From Amphibacillus marinus (GTDB taxonomy: Bacteria; Bacillota; Bacilli; Bacillales; Amphibacillaceae), in assembly GCF_900110345.1 (NCBI RefSeq), contig NZ_FODJ01000009.1, forward strand, positions 126,251 through 170,804: a stretch of 44,554 bases of DNA, written 5' to 3'. Below the pieces are notes generated by a model. The model saw only the letters and a program-made list of their open reading frames with translations. It made no database searches and was not told the origin of the DNA. The translations under genes were made by a program, and so were the position numbers. This document shows, one piece after another, positions 23,934 through 33,900 of the stretch (position 1 is the stretch's first letter; each line of letters starts with the position of its first letter).

Positions 23934-23997
23934 GAGAGGAAGATAACTCTTCCTTTTCCCTTATTCACAATCATGTTGTGTCTTAGGGAAAGGGAAG
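23934..23997 (+). ncRNA. Conserved 3' RNA element, copy 4
   Basis: AGGAAG and CTTCCT hairpin around ATAACT; alternative CTTCCTTTTCCCT against AGGGAAAGGGAAG, which pairs over the full 13 bases if one G-U is allowed, extended by CACAA/TTGTG. This inner stem is unrelated in sequence to copies 1-2 (ATACA/TGTAT), which supports conserved structure rather than conserved sequence. Confidence 0.5.
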
Positions 23998-24084
23998 AAC
24001 ATTGTAGATTAAGCTTAATTTAATGCTTAAAAATGAATGAGCTTACCATGAATGCTAAGAAATATTTAGAAAGGAGTTGATCAT

Positions 24085-24678
24085 TTGCAAGGTCTAAAGA
24101 GATGGTTTCGTAAGCAAGATGGCAGTATCACCTTAGAAGCTGCGGTATTTATGCCGATTTTTATTCTATTCCTTGTTTTTCTCATCTATATGGTCAGGTT
24201 TGCTCTGACTGATATTGCACTTAATCGGGCAACTTCAGAGTCAGCTAAACAAATTGCAACACAGGTTTATCCAGTCAAGGTTGTAGCCGAGAGCGTTCAG
24301 AACTATATTGGTAGCCAATATGATGAAATTATTAGTGATCTAAATGATAATCAACAGCATATTGAGGCAGAACTAATTGAGACATTGGGTAGTGAGGGGA
24401 TGCAGTTACTGAAGGATTCTACGGGTGGCTTGATTTCCTCCGCTCAAGCATCAGCTTTGACCTATGTAGTACAGCGGCATTTAGAGGAAGAGGACAGGAT
24501 GAATATTATTGAAGCAAGTAATGTTCAGGTGGAATCAGCTGTATTGCCAGTCATTGATGGATCGAGTAAGTATGTTGAGATTGTGGCGACCTATGAGTTA
24601 GACTTGCCGATTCCGTTTCTGGATCGTACCTTTGTTTTACGAAAAAAAGCGGTTGAGCGCGCTTGGCTAGGCTCATAG
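24085..24678 (+). CDS. TadE-like pseudopilin (second copy)
   Basis: A 197-residue protein with the classical TadE start RKQDGSITLEAAVFMPIFIL: Gly, then Ser-Ile-Thr-Leu-Glu, then a helix to about residue 40. The exported domain contains SKYVEIVATYELDLPIPF and ends KAVERAWLGS. TTG 24085 is the start, behind AAAGGAGTTGATCAT. With the first TadE-like protein it would supply minor pseudopilins. In simpler tad loci these genes adjoin tadG; here the lipoprotein array separates them. Confidence 0.85.
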   Translation: MQGLKRWFRKQDGSITLEAAVFMPIFILFLVFLIYMVRFALTDIALNRATSESAKQIATQVYPVKVVAESVQNYIGSQYDEIISDLNDNQQHIEAELIETLGSEGMQLLKDSTGGLISSAQASALTYVVQRHLEEEDRMNIIEASNVQVESAVLPVIDGSSKYVEIVATYELDLPIPFLDRTFVLRKKAVERAWLGS

Positions 24679-24700
24679 GCGAAGAGAGGTGTAAAGAGAG

Positions 24701-25216
24701 ATGGGGTTTAATGTATACTTACTAGCTGTTTTTATCTTAATTGCTTTTTATTTTGACGCTCGCTTTCAGAAGATACCCAATAAGTTGACCGGATCTGGTA
24801 TTGTTGTTGGCTTCATTTATTTTATTATTCGTAATGGCATTATTGATGGCATGTTGTTTGCCGGTCTTGGGTTGATCGTTAGTACCGTTATCTTACTGTT
24901 TTTATATTTTATTAAAGGCGTTGGCGCAGGTGATGTTAAGCTCTTTAGCGCAATCGGTGCGCTGATGGGGATGGAATTTGCGTTATATAGCTTAATGTAT
25001 TCCATTTTGTTTGCTGGGTTTATTGCCGTTGTTTTGCTACTATACCGGGCTGTATTTATTAAACGAATGGTAGCTAAAGCACTCGCGTTTTTTGTCGAAA
25101 AGTTGACTAAAAAAGAACAAGCAAAGGAAGCTTGGATGAAGAAAGATATTGTGCAATTCCCGTTTATGTATGCTGTTCTTCCGGGAGTTATTGCGACTAT
25201 TTTGTTTTACATATAG
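24701..25216 (+). CDS. Prepilin peptidase (A24, TadV/CpaA-like)
   Basis: A 171-residue integral membrane aspartyl peptidase that cleaves Flp prepilin and TadE/TadF pseudopilins. The two catalytic aspartates are Asp19 in YFDARFQKIPNKLTG and Asp78 in the GVGAGDVKLF motif. Six hydrophobic segments fit the family. The N-terminal methyltransferase domain of long type IV enzymes is absent, as in TadV. ATG 24701 follows AAAGAGAG. Confidence 0.9.
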   Translation: MGFNVYLLAVFILIAFYFDARFQKIPNKLTGSGIVVGFIYFIIRNGIIDGMLFAGLGLIVSTVILLFLYFIKGVGAGDVKLFSAIGALMGMEFALYSLMYSILFAGFIAVVLLLYRAVFIKRMVAKALAFFVEKLTKKEQAKEAWMKKDIVQFPFMYAVLPGVIATILFYI

Positions 25217-25252
25217 CCAATAGAAAATTTATTGAGAGGGAAGGGATAGCTG

Positions 25253-26785
25253 ATGTCAGAAACAACCATTTATCGATTGAATTATGATTTTGTCCAACAA
25301 AACGGCCATTATCTATTAATTAGTGGGTCTGAACAAGTCCCCATTACAAGTGATGAGCTTGTTCGAATTCAAGTAAATATGCTGAAAGCAAATGAAATTG
25401 ACCGAATTCTACCTATTGAAATTGAAGAATTAGATTTTCAGGTTAAACTTTATTACAACATTACTGGTAAGAAGATTCTTTCCCACCGTCTAAGAGAAGA
25501 AAAACTGACGATGCCGGCATTTTATCAACTACTCTTTCAAATTGCCCTTGCTTTAGAGGCAAGTGAAGAGTATATGCTAACGGAGAATCAATTTGCCATT
25601 CACGAGGATTTTATTTTCATCGGCAAGGACTTTAAATCAATAGAGCTGCTCTATTTGCCGATAGCAGAGCTTGACGAGAAACCGTCACTAGCAGAGGAGT
25701 TACGAACTTTATTGTTTTACTTAGTTGGTCATGTTGATGAGTTAACGGGTCATGGTGTTCAACAACTGGCTAAATATCTCCAAAGTCCCAACTTTAATAT
25801 TAAGGAGCTGAAAGACAAGCTTCAACAGTTAAAAACAGCAGAGCCTGCCCAAAGCAGTCTGCATACGAGTGGGACTGTTCAGCCGGCTAAGCCAGCACCT
25901 AAACCAGAACCGACTGAGCAAAAGCCTGTTGCAAAGCCGAAGCCAGTACCAAAACCAAGTCAGAAACCGACTCCAAAACTCGCACCAAAGGCAAAGCAGG
26001 TACCGAAAAAAGCATTAAACTCTGAAGGAGATCAAGAGCCTACTGAAAAGAAAAAGCCGAGCCCAATTATTATTGCTTGTTTAGCACTACTTGCTTTAGC
26101 AATTGTTTGGCGCGTCTACACCACGATGGCTAGTGATAGCATGTTCTATATCAGTATCAGCTTATCATTAATCATTGTCGCTGCTGCTATCTATGTTGCC
26201 TTTATTTACGACGGTAAAACAGAAGCTGTGGAAGCTGAAGTAGAAAGCGAGCAGAATGAACAGTCGGGTATTAAACGGTTATTTAGTAAAGATAAGCATA
26301 AAGAGCAGGATGCGGAGACAGGTTCAGCAGCACAAGATCAAGCAGAGCTGGTAGAGCCAGTAGCAACAGAGGCGCCGGTTGATGCAGCAACCTATTTCCA
26401 AGAGTTAGAGAATCAAACAACGCTGCTCTCGCAACCGAATGCAACGGTGTTACTTGATGAAGATGAAGGAGATGACGCTGCTCCAGCTGTTGCATACTTA
26501 GCCGTAAACCGGCAAGGGAAAACGGAGAAAATTACGATCAGCCGTGACCCGTTTTTAATCGGCCGTAATGCAGCCAGTGTTGATTACATGGAGGATTCGG
26601 TTGGTGTATCAAGGACCCACCTTGAGCTTATCCAAACTGAGCAAGGATATTCAATTAAGGACTTAGGCTCGAAAAATGGAAGTAAAAAAAATGGAGAAGC
26701 GATGGTTGCCTACAAGAGCTATTCGCTAAGTCACGGTGATCAAGTAACAATTGGTAAGGTTGACTATACGTTTCAAAAGGATTAA
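25253..26785 (+). CDS. FHA-domain membrane protein with DUF6382-like N-terminus
   Basis: A 510-residue protein in four parts. Residues 1-195 form a globular cytoplasmic domain of the DUF6382 type. Residues 200-268 are a Pro/Lys-rich linker (KPAPKPEPTEQKPVAKPKPV). Residues 271-290 and 298-318 are two membrane helices. A charged linker leads to a C-terminal FHA domain at about 430-506, with the phosphothreonine-binding set GR (437-438), SRTH (453-456) and NG (480-481). The linker holds TTLL (389-392) and TVLLDEDE (398-405), likely phosphorylation sites. It is followed by two phosphatases and a kinase, so it probably reads Thr phosphorylation for the pilus machine. Confidence 0.85.
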   Translation: MSETTIYRLNYDFVQQNGHYLLISGSEQVPITSDELVRIQVNMLKANEIDRILPIEIEELDFQVKLYYNITGKKILSHRLREEKLTMPAFYQLLFQIALALEASEEYMLTENQFAIHEDFIFIGKDFKSIELLYLPIAELDEKPSLAEELRTLLFYLVGHVDELTGHGVQQLAKYLQSPNFNIKELKDKLQQLKTAEPAQSSLHTSGTVQPAKPAPKPEPTEQKPVAKPKPVPKPSQKPTPKLAPKAKQVPKKALNSEGDQEPTEKKKPSPIIIACLALLALAIVWRVYTTMASDSMFYISISLSLIIVAAAIYVAFIYDGKTEAVEAEVESEQNEQSGIKRLFSKDKHKEQDAETGSAAQDQAELVEPVATEAPVDAATYFQELENQTTLLSQPNATVLLDEDEGDDAAPAVAYLAVNRQGKTEKITISRDPFLIGRNAASVDYMEDSVGVSRTHLELIQTEQGYSIKDLGSKNGSKKNGEAMVAYKSYSLSHGDQVTIGKVDYTFQKD

Positions 26786-26791
26786 TGCGCT

Positions 26792-27709
26792 ATGTTCAAA
26801 AGAACCAAAGCATGGTCAATCGGACTAACGACAGATAAAGGGCCAGTAAAAAAAGTGAACGAGGATCGCATGCTGCTTAGGCTAATAAAGGACTCTGTTG
26901 GTGATGAACTTTTATTTGCGTTAGTTGCAGATGGGATGGGTGGTTATCAGTATGGTGATTTGGCCAGTCAGACAATTGTTGATTTTTTTGAGAACTGGCT
27001 TGATCAGTATGGTGCTAATTTGTTTCTAGCTGATCACCCATTTATCTATCTTGAACAGGCATTGCCATTAGCCTTTAGTACCTTAAATGACAAGCTCATT
27101 GAATATGGTGATTTTTATCAGAAAAAACTAGGAAGTACGTTAACTCTTCTTGTCCTCTATAAAGGACGGTACTTCGTTGGGCATGTTGGCGATAGTCGAA
27201 TCTATCATTGGGAGAAAATTCAACCCTATCGCTTTGATCAAACCGATCGTCTGTATCCGATTGAGCCAGAAACAGAAGCGTTGGCACCAAACCAAACCTT
27301 AACGCAGCTAACCGATGATCACTCCTGGGTTAATCAACAGGTAAAGCAAGGGCAACTTTCAAAACAGGCAGCACAGTCACATCCCAAGCGGCATGTCTTG
27401 CTCCAGTGTCTAGGGATTGAAGCGAAGTTAGATCCTTATTTCACGCAAGGTGCCTATCAAATAGCGGATATCTTTGTGTTATGTAGTGATGGTGTTCATA
27501 CCATTTTACCTGAACAAAAGCTGATAAGTGCGATCGAATTGTTAACGAATCAGCCGAGTCGCTTTCAACAGCAAGCTGATCTGCTCGTTCAGTTGGTTAG
27601 TGCAAGTGAAGGTGCTACCGATAACATTACTTTAATGCTGATTCAGCCACGCTATCTTGTCAGACCGCGTGGATTTAAGCATAAGGTGGCCCAGCTTTTC
27701 TTAGGTTAA
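26792..27709 (+). CDS. PP2C-family protein phosphatase 1
   Basis: A 305-residue metal-dependent Ser/Thr phosphatase. Metal-site motifs: VNEDR, VADGMGGYQYG, GHVGDSRIYHW, CSDGVHTIL and ATDNITLM. An insertion of about 35 residues (QPYRFDQTDRLYPIEPETEALAP) between GDSR and TDDHSWV makes it longer than its neighbour. ATG 26792, six bases after the FHA gene, has only a weak site. It should reverse the action of the kinase at 28519. Confidence 0.9.
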   Translation: MFKRTKAWSIGLTTDKGPVKKVNEDRMLLRLIKDSVGDELLFALVADGMGGYQYGDLASQTIVDFFENWLDQYGANLFLADHPFIYLEQALPLAFSTLNDKLIEYGDFYQKKLGSTLTLLVLYKGRYFVGHVGDSRIYHWEKIQPYRFDQTDRLYPIEPETEALAPNQTLTQLTDDHSWVNQQVKQGQLSKQAAQSHPKRHVLLQCLGIEAKLDPYFTQGAYQIADIFVLCSDGVHTILPEQKLISAIELLTNQPSRFQQQADLLVQLVSASEGATDNITLMLIQPRYLVRPRGFKHKVAQLFLG

Positions 27710-27735
27710 TAAAGAAGATGTAAGGGGGAGGAAGT

Positions 27736-28503
27736 ATGGCATTCTTATCAGCATATTATTCACAAAAAGGTCCCCAAAAACCAGCCAATCAAGATGGCTT
27801 ATTAATAAAAACAGCACGTACAAAATTAGGTGAAATCGGTTTGTTTGTCGTATGTGACGGGATGGGCGGTCTCGATAAAGGCGAGTTAGCAAGTGCAACC
27901 GTCATTCGCGGTTTGTCTAGCTGGTTTTCTAAGCAGCTCCCTCAACAGCTTGAGTATGGTGTGGAGTCTGATCAAATATGGGCAAGTCTTGAGCAACAGG
28001 TTCATCGTCTAAATGAAAAAATAGTTAATTATGGTGAGAACAATCACGTTCAGCTTGGTACAACACTGACAGCACTGTTAGTGATTGATCAGCACTATTA
28101 TCTCGCACAGGTTGGTGATAGTCGTGCTTATCAATTGAACGACGCGGTTAAGCAACTAACTGAGGATCAATCGCTTGTGGCGCGAGAGGTTGCCCGAGGC
28201 TCACTGACTAAGGAAGAGGCCCAGAATCACCCAAAGCGTCATGTTCTCCTCCAGTGTATTGGGGTGCAGTCAACGATTAAACTGGCTGTTAGTCACGCCA
28301 AATGTCAAGTCAATGATACCTTCTTACTTTGTACCGATGGCTTTTATCATCAGCTAACCGAAGCAGAACTTCAGTTATACTTGATTGATCAAACCATTGC
28401 AACACGTGAATCAGGTAACGAAGCGGTTAAGCAGCTAGCAAAGCGGATCGTTAAACGCGGGGAAGTGGATGATTTATCTGCAATTTTTGTGAGAAAGAGC
28501 TAA
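27736..28503 (+). CDS. PP2C-family protein phosphatase 2
   Basis: A 255-residue PP2C of standard bacterial size: PANQDG, VCDGMGGLDKGE, QVGDSRAYQL, TEDQSLVAREV, CTDGFYHQL and EVDDLSAIFV, in which the final metal motif has Asp-Asp rather than Asp-Asn. It shares HPKRHVLLQC with phosphatase 1, so the pair arose by duplication. ATG 27736 follows AAGGGGGAGG. Two adjacent phosphatases with one kinase are unusual. Confidence 0.9.
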   Translation: MAFLSAYYSQKGPQKPANQDGLLIKTARTKLGEIGLFVVCDGMGGLDKGELASATVIRGLSSWFSKQLPQQLEYGVESDQIWASLEQQVHRLNEKIVNYGENNHVQLGTTLTALLVIDQHYYLAQVGDSRAYQLNDAVKQLTEDQSLVAREVARGSLTKEEAQNHPKRHVLLQCIGVQSTIKLAVSHAKCQVNDTFLLCTDGFYHQLTEAELQLYLIDQTIATRESGNEAVKQLAKRIVKRGEVDDLSAIFVRKS

Positions 28504-28518
28504 GGAAGGGGGAAAAGC

Positions 28519-30444
28519 ATGTTGAAGATAGGTACTATTGTTGATGGCCGCTATGAAATCTTGAAAGAGATTGGTCGGGGTGGGATGAGTGTCGTCTATT
28601 TGGCTATGGATAATAGACTGAATAAATCACTTGTTGTCAAGGATATTCGTAAGCGCAAGGGTAAGGATAATGAGTTACTAATTAACAGCCTTGTGGTAGA
28701 AGCAAATATGCTGAAACGGCTTGAACATCACGCGTTGCCCAGAATCTATGACATTATTGAATCAAAAGGTGATATTTATGTGGTGATGGATTACATAGAA
28801 GGGCAGTCATTAAAAGAAGTACTCGATTCGCATGGTCGCTTACCTGCAAAGGATGTGATCAAATGGGCAAGACAGCTTAGTGATGTTCTTGACTACTTGC
28901 ATACGAGGGAGCCACCGATTGTCTACCGTGATATGAAGCCAGATAATATTATGCTGACGCCAAATGGCAAGATTAAATTGATTGACTTTGGCATTGCCCG
29001 GGAATATAAGGTGAATCATTCAACTGATACAGTTAACTTGGGTACAAAGGGATATGCATCACCAGAGCAATTATCAGGAAAACAAACCGATGCGCGAACC
29101 GATATTTATAGCTTAGGTGTTACCCTTTATCATCTTGTGACTGGCCGAAGTTTAAGTGAGCCTCCATTTGAAGTACGACCCATTCGACAATGGGATGCAT
29201 CATTACCAGAGGGACTTGAACACATCATTCATCGCTGTACCCAAACAGAGCCTGATCAGCGCTATCAATCCTGTGCTGAGCTCTCCTACGATTTAGCTAA
29301 TATTGACAAGCTTACCCAGGGTTACAAAAAAAAATTATACCAACGTTTAGTCGCCTTTATTATTCCATTTTTGTTCTTTTTTGTTTTTTCGACGACAACG
29401 ATTCTAGGCTATAATGGCATGCGCCAAGAGCAATTTGAGCATTATGTTGATTTAATTAATCAAGCTCGGAGTGAGTTGATTGATGGTAATGATTCGCGTG
29501 CCATTCAATTAATGGAGGCAGCAATTGAAGAAGATAATCGCCGTGCTGAGGCCTATATCAATATTTTAAATATCTATATTAATCGCGGTGACGTCGATAG
29601 TGGCTTAGACAAACTTGAGCAGTATATTAATCAAGGCTATGGCCGTATTGACACAGACGATAACGTGCTATTTAAAGTCGGGATGACCTATTTCGATCTT
29701 AAACGTGATTATAGTCGGGCCCTCCATTATTTTCGCCAGATTAATGAAGAAGTGCTACCTGATGTTATTTACTATAAAACCTTAGCGACAACACTTAGTA
29801 GCTTAAATATTGAGTATCAAGCTTTCTCAGAAGAATTACATGACTTGGAAGCATACACCGATTCTTTGCCAAATGATCAAAAGAAAATTGATAATTATCA
29901 AGCATTAGCAAATATTTATTTATCTTATAAAGCACAGATTGATCAGGCCAATACCCGTGCAATTGATATTTTAGAAAAGGCAAATGAATTGTTGACTATT
30001 TTAAATGATGAAACATTATCGATTCAGTACCAGGAGCTGTTTATCCGAAACCTTGCCCAAGCATATTACAGTCGAGGGATAGAGAATGATGCGATTGCTG
30101 ATTTTGAGCAAGCCATTGATTACTACAGTCGCTTACTTGAGGAAGGCATTGCTAACGAGGAACGGGTGCGTATAACAATTGGCTCTATTTATCAGGAAAT
30201 GGGCCGTCATTCACTAGCAATCGCCCAATTTGAGCAAATTATTGACGATAATCCTGACTTAATCGAAGGTTATGTCCGTTTAGCAAACCTGTTAATTGAC
30301 CTTGAGCAGGAACGCGATGAAGTGGAAAGAAGCTATCAGGCGGCTCGAGATTTATATGAGCAAGCAAATGAGCAGGATGGTGCAACAGAACATGAGAATT
30401 TACAACGCTTAAGACGACGACTTGAAAATTTGTCAGTACTATAG
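28519..30444 (+). CDS. Membrane Ser/Thr protein kinase with C-terminal TPR domain
   Basis: A 641-residue protein. The kinase domain (1-265) has the glycine loop GRGGMSVV (19-26), Lys41 in VVKDI, the catalytic loop YRDMKPDN (Tyr136 in place of the usual His), DFG (156-158) and SPE (181-183). One membrane helix (277-297) leads to an outer domain of about 340 residues made of TPR-like helices (YINILNIYINRGDVDSGLDKL, GSIYQEMGRHSLAIAQFEQI). Unlike PrkC/PknB it lacks PASTA repeats. Kinase, phosphatases and FHA protein form a phosphorylation circuit with the pilus genes. ATG 28519 follows AAGGAAGGGGG. Confidence 0.9.
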   Translation: MLKIGTIVDGRYEILKEIGRGGMSVVYLAMDNRLNKSLVVKDIRKRKGKDNELLINSLVVEANMLKRLEHHALPRIYDIIESKGDIYVVMDYIEGQSLKEVLDSHGRLPAKDVIKWARQLSDVLDYLHTREPPIVYRDMKPDNIMLTPNGKIKLIDFGIAREYKVNHSTDTVNLGTKGYASPEQLSGKQTDARTDIYSLGVTLYHLVTGRSLSEPPFEVRPIRQWDASLPEGLEHIIHRCTQTEPDQRYQSCAELSYDLANIDKLTQGYKKKLYQRLVAFIIPFLFFFVFSTTTILGYNGMRQEQFEHYVDLINQARSELIDGNDSRAIQLMEAAIEEDNRRAEAYINILNIYINRGDVDSGLDKLEQYINQGYGRIDTDDNVLFKVGMTYFDLKRDYSRALHYFRQINEEVLPDVIYYKTLATTLSSLNIEYQAFSEELHDLEAYTDSLPNDQKKIDNYQALANIYLSYKAQIDQANTRAIDILEKANELLTILNDETLSIQYQELFIRNLAQAYYSRGIENDAIADFEQAIDYYSRLLEEGIANEERVRITIGSIYQEMGRHSLAIAQFEQIIDDNPDLIEGYVRLANLLIDLEQERDEVERSYQAARDLYEQANEQDGATEHENLQRLRRRLENLSVL

Positions 30445-30455
30445 GAGGGGAGTAG

Positions 30456-30905
30456 ATGGGTTATCAAATTATGTTTTATGGCGGACTTGCGTTGGCTGCT
30501 ATTTGCTTAGTGCTAGCAATCTGGTTGTTTATTAAGCTAGATATTAAGCAAGCATTAGCCGACCTGACGGGTTCAAGTTGGTTAAAGTCAAAGCAGCCAA
30601 AATCATTTCACTATCAGGCTGATTTAACTGAGAGTGGCAAGCGGACAACGAGCCAAATTGTGCTTCGTAAAGATCAAGCTGCTCCCTTTACTACGGGACA
30701 GACAGAGGAAACAGAACTTTTACAGGCTGGGGAACCGGTAAACGTTCAAGCAGAAGCGTATCTACCCGAGACAGAACTATTGTCAGATGATGAGGATGCA
30801 ACCACACTGCTGACAAATGAACAAGCTGATTTTATTGTTGAGGATGATTTTGTCATCACCGATGCAGAAGAAGTCATATCAAATGGAGGGGAAAAAATTG
30901 GCTGA
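30456..30905 (+). CDS. Bitopic membrane protein with Thr-Leu-Leu motifs (149 aa)
   Basis: A helix at residues 6-26 is followed by an acidic, probably disordered cytoplasmic tail. The tail holds ETELL (85-89), ETELLSDDED (105-114) and TTLL (116-119), resembling TTLL and TVLLDEDE in the FHA protein linker. These look like kinase targets and FHA ligands: Thr followed by hydrophobic and acidic residues. No known domain. ATG 30456 follows AGGAGGGGAG. Its last 8 bases overlap the start of the giant protein. Confidence 0.6.
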   Translation: MGYQIMFYGGLALAAICLVLAIWLFIKLDIKQALADLTGSSWLKSKQPKSFHYQADLTESGKRTTSQIVLRKDQAAPFTTGQTEETELLQAGEPVNVQAEAYLPETELLSDDEDATTLLTNEQADFIVEDDFVITDAEEVISNGGEKIG

Positions 30906-33900
30906 ATTATATCAAAAGAAGAAAAAGATATTTATATTTCCGACTATTGCTATTACTTTACTCTTTTTAATCATTTTTAGTAGCGATGCTTTTTCTTCAA
31001 GTGAGTTACAAATAAAGGTGACCTATGACGGTATAGAATGGGATGCGCGTGAGACATTTCCATTTGACCAAGAGTGGTTTACAATTGATAATCAGGTCAA
31101 GCTAACGCTTGATTTAAGTCAATATTTTGATGAAGATAATGAGCGGCAGGAACAGCCTTTTTCATTAACGGCTACTTTTGAAGGGAACACGATTGAGCCA
31201 GATTTGCTTGCACCAGTTGGAGCTGATCAGGATGAGTTTCAAGGCCTATTTGAGGTGCGTTATTCATTACCTGAGGAAGATGGTTGGCTTGAGCTCTCTC
31301 TCAATATTGCTGAATCCAATGATTGGGGCATTCCAAGTGATCAGAACCCAATTAATTTAACCATTATTAAAGACACGCAAGCACCAGTGATTAATATTTC
31401 TGGTGTGGCGGATGGAGCTGTTTATTACCCTGACGACAGATGGTGGATAGGTGAAGATTATCCGACTGTAACAGTTGAAATAGATGATCTGTACACCTCT
31501 GAAGGATTACTCGAAGTTAACGTTAATGGTGAAGGGCAGTCAATAAGCAGGAATGGCGATAGCTCTACATTTTCGACTGAATTCACAACTGATTCGGATG
31601 GGATCTATCACGTAGAGGTCCTCGCTTCAGATCGAGCTGGTCATCATCGTGAAGAAAGTCTAACTTTTTACATCAACAATGATGGTCCAGTTCTTGAACT
31701 AAGTGTTGACGGCGAACCAATTCAATCAGCTGCCCATGTTCAGTCAGGTGATCTTTATTTGGTACTGGAAAACCAAGCGCCAATTGCTGCTGTTGCCCTC
31801 GATATTACCCGTGATGGCGCAGCCTATGAGCTAACTGAGGGGATTGTCAGAGATGGAACAACAGCTACTCTCTCAGAAGCACTTCCTGATGGTTTTTATC
31901 AGCTGGACTTAGCTGTTGAAGACGCTGGTGGCGTAACTCATGAGCTTGATCAATTAAGCTTTACCGTCGATAGCACTGCACCTGTTATTGACTTAATTGA
32001 TCAGCAGGGCGAGCAGGTCCCTGACCGATCTGATGAAGCGATTGGGAGGGTCACCCTTGAGGTTGCCGATCTTAATTTAGACATCGACCAAACCAATGTG
32101 TCAATTGAACGAGAGGATCTCACTGGTCGTGAAGCAGTCCGTCTATCTACTCGTGAAGAAGATGATCGACTAAACGTGTTATTTAATATGAATCGGTCAG
32201 GTGTTTACCATATTGAGGTAGAAGCACGTGATTACGCTGGGAACCTAACAACATATAATCAGACAGTTGTGGTTGATTTTGATCAGCCAACTGTTCGAGT
32301 TACTGACGAACAGGGAGAAGACGTGACGGATGTTTATTTTGAACCGGTCGTTCTCACCTTTACCTTAGCGGATCTTACCCTTGATTTAGACGCAACTGAT
32401 TTCAGTGTACAAAAGCAAAATCCCACCACTGGTGAGATGGAGGATTTCTTAACAAAAACTGACTTAAGTACAGATGGCCTCTACACCTCGGTAACTAAAG
32501 CGTTAGCTGAAGGGTATTATCAAATTGACGTAACAGCTGTTAATCAATTTGGCCGAGAGACCAGCTATAACGGATCCGTGTTGGTGGATGAACATGATCC
32601 AATTATTGAACTGAATAGTTCGATTGAGCAAGGCGCCCATATTAATCAGACAGATATTGAGGAGCTTGGGTTTGATCAGTTCCTCAACATTATCATTGAA
32701 GAACCTCACCTTGATACCAAACAGTTAACGATGACCAGGATCTTAGCTGATGGTTCAGAGACAATATATGCGCAAGACCAGCTTGGTCAATGGCTTCAAG
32801 CTGAAACAGATCAAAAGCGCTATGACTTTATTGTTGAGAACAATCTTTGGTTAGAGGATGGATACTATATAATAGAAATTATGGCTGAGGATCGGGCAGG
32901 TCGTGTTAGCAATGATTATTTCTCATTTGTAGTAGATGATACCGCACCTGTTATTGAAGTCAGCCAATTAGATCGGTATTACAATGAGCAGGCTATTGCT
33001 GAAATTATTGTTACCGAGGAGCACTATCAGTCCAATACGGTTACAGTTGCAATTGAAAAGCAGGATCGGGATGGTCATTTTCAGGATTATCAACATGCTT
33101 TTCCTGAGTGGCGCAATGATGGTAGCGTAACTCGTGCTACTTACTTGTTTGATGAGGACGGGACCTATCGACTCTCCGTTAGCGCGACAGATCAGGCAGG
33201 TAATCAAGCAAATTCAGCTGCAAAGACGTTTACGATCAACCAGTCCGCACCTGAATTAATTGTCGATGGGGTTGACGATCATCGCCATTATAACCATCCA
33301 CGTGATGTGTCAATTACGATTGGCAGTCCATTTCTTAATCTAGAACAGTCATCATTAACGGTAGAGAAATGGAATGAACAAAGTGGCGTATTTGAAAGCT
33401 ATCATACTGACAATGAACCTGTTACGACCGCCCAAACGATTACCTTAGCGGAGACATTTGCAGCAGAGGGTGTTTATCGTCTTACGCTTGATGGTACTGA
33501 CTTAGCTGGTAACATTGCCGAAACAAAGGTAGTCCGCTTTACCATTGATAAAGAGGCACCAGTTGTCGGAATAACGGGAGTTGATCATGGCGGCTTTTAT
33601 AGTGAAAATCAATCCTTGACTCTATCGGTATTTGAAAAATACTTCCCAACAAATCAGGTTGACTTGACGATGTCGCGCAATGGAGAGGATATCTCTGACA
33701 GTGTCTTAAACCAAATTGGTCCTGAGTGGATGCATCACGGTGAACAGTCGTCGGCTGTTTTTGAGACTTTCCGTGATGGCTTCTATAGAGTTAGACTCGA
33801 GGCGGAAGATGCAGCTGGTAATCAAGCTGAAGCAGTAGAAACAGAATTCACCATTGATTCCGCCTTCCCGTCTATTACTGTTAGAGGTATTGAAGGTGAC

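Noticed and set aside
30817-30897. Upstream extension of the Ig-repeat protein
   Set aside because: It overlaps the preceding gene; TTG 30898 has the ribosome site and precedes the Lys-rich anchor.
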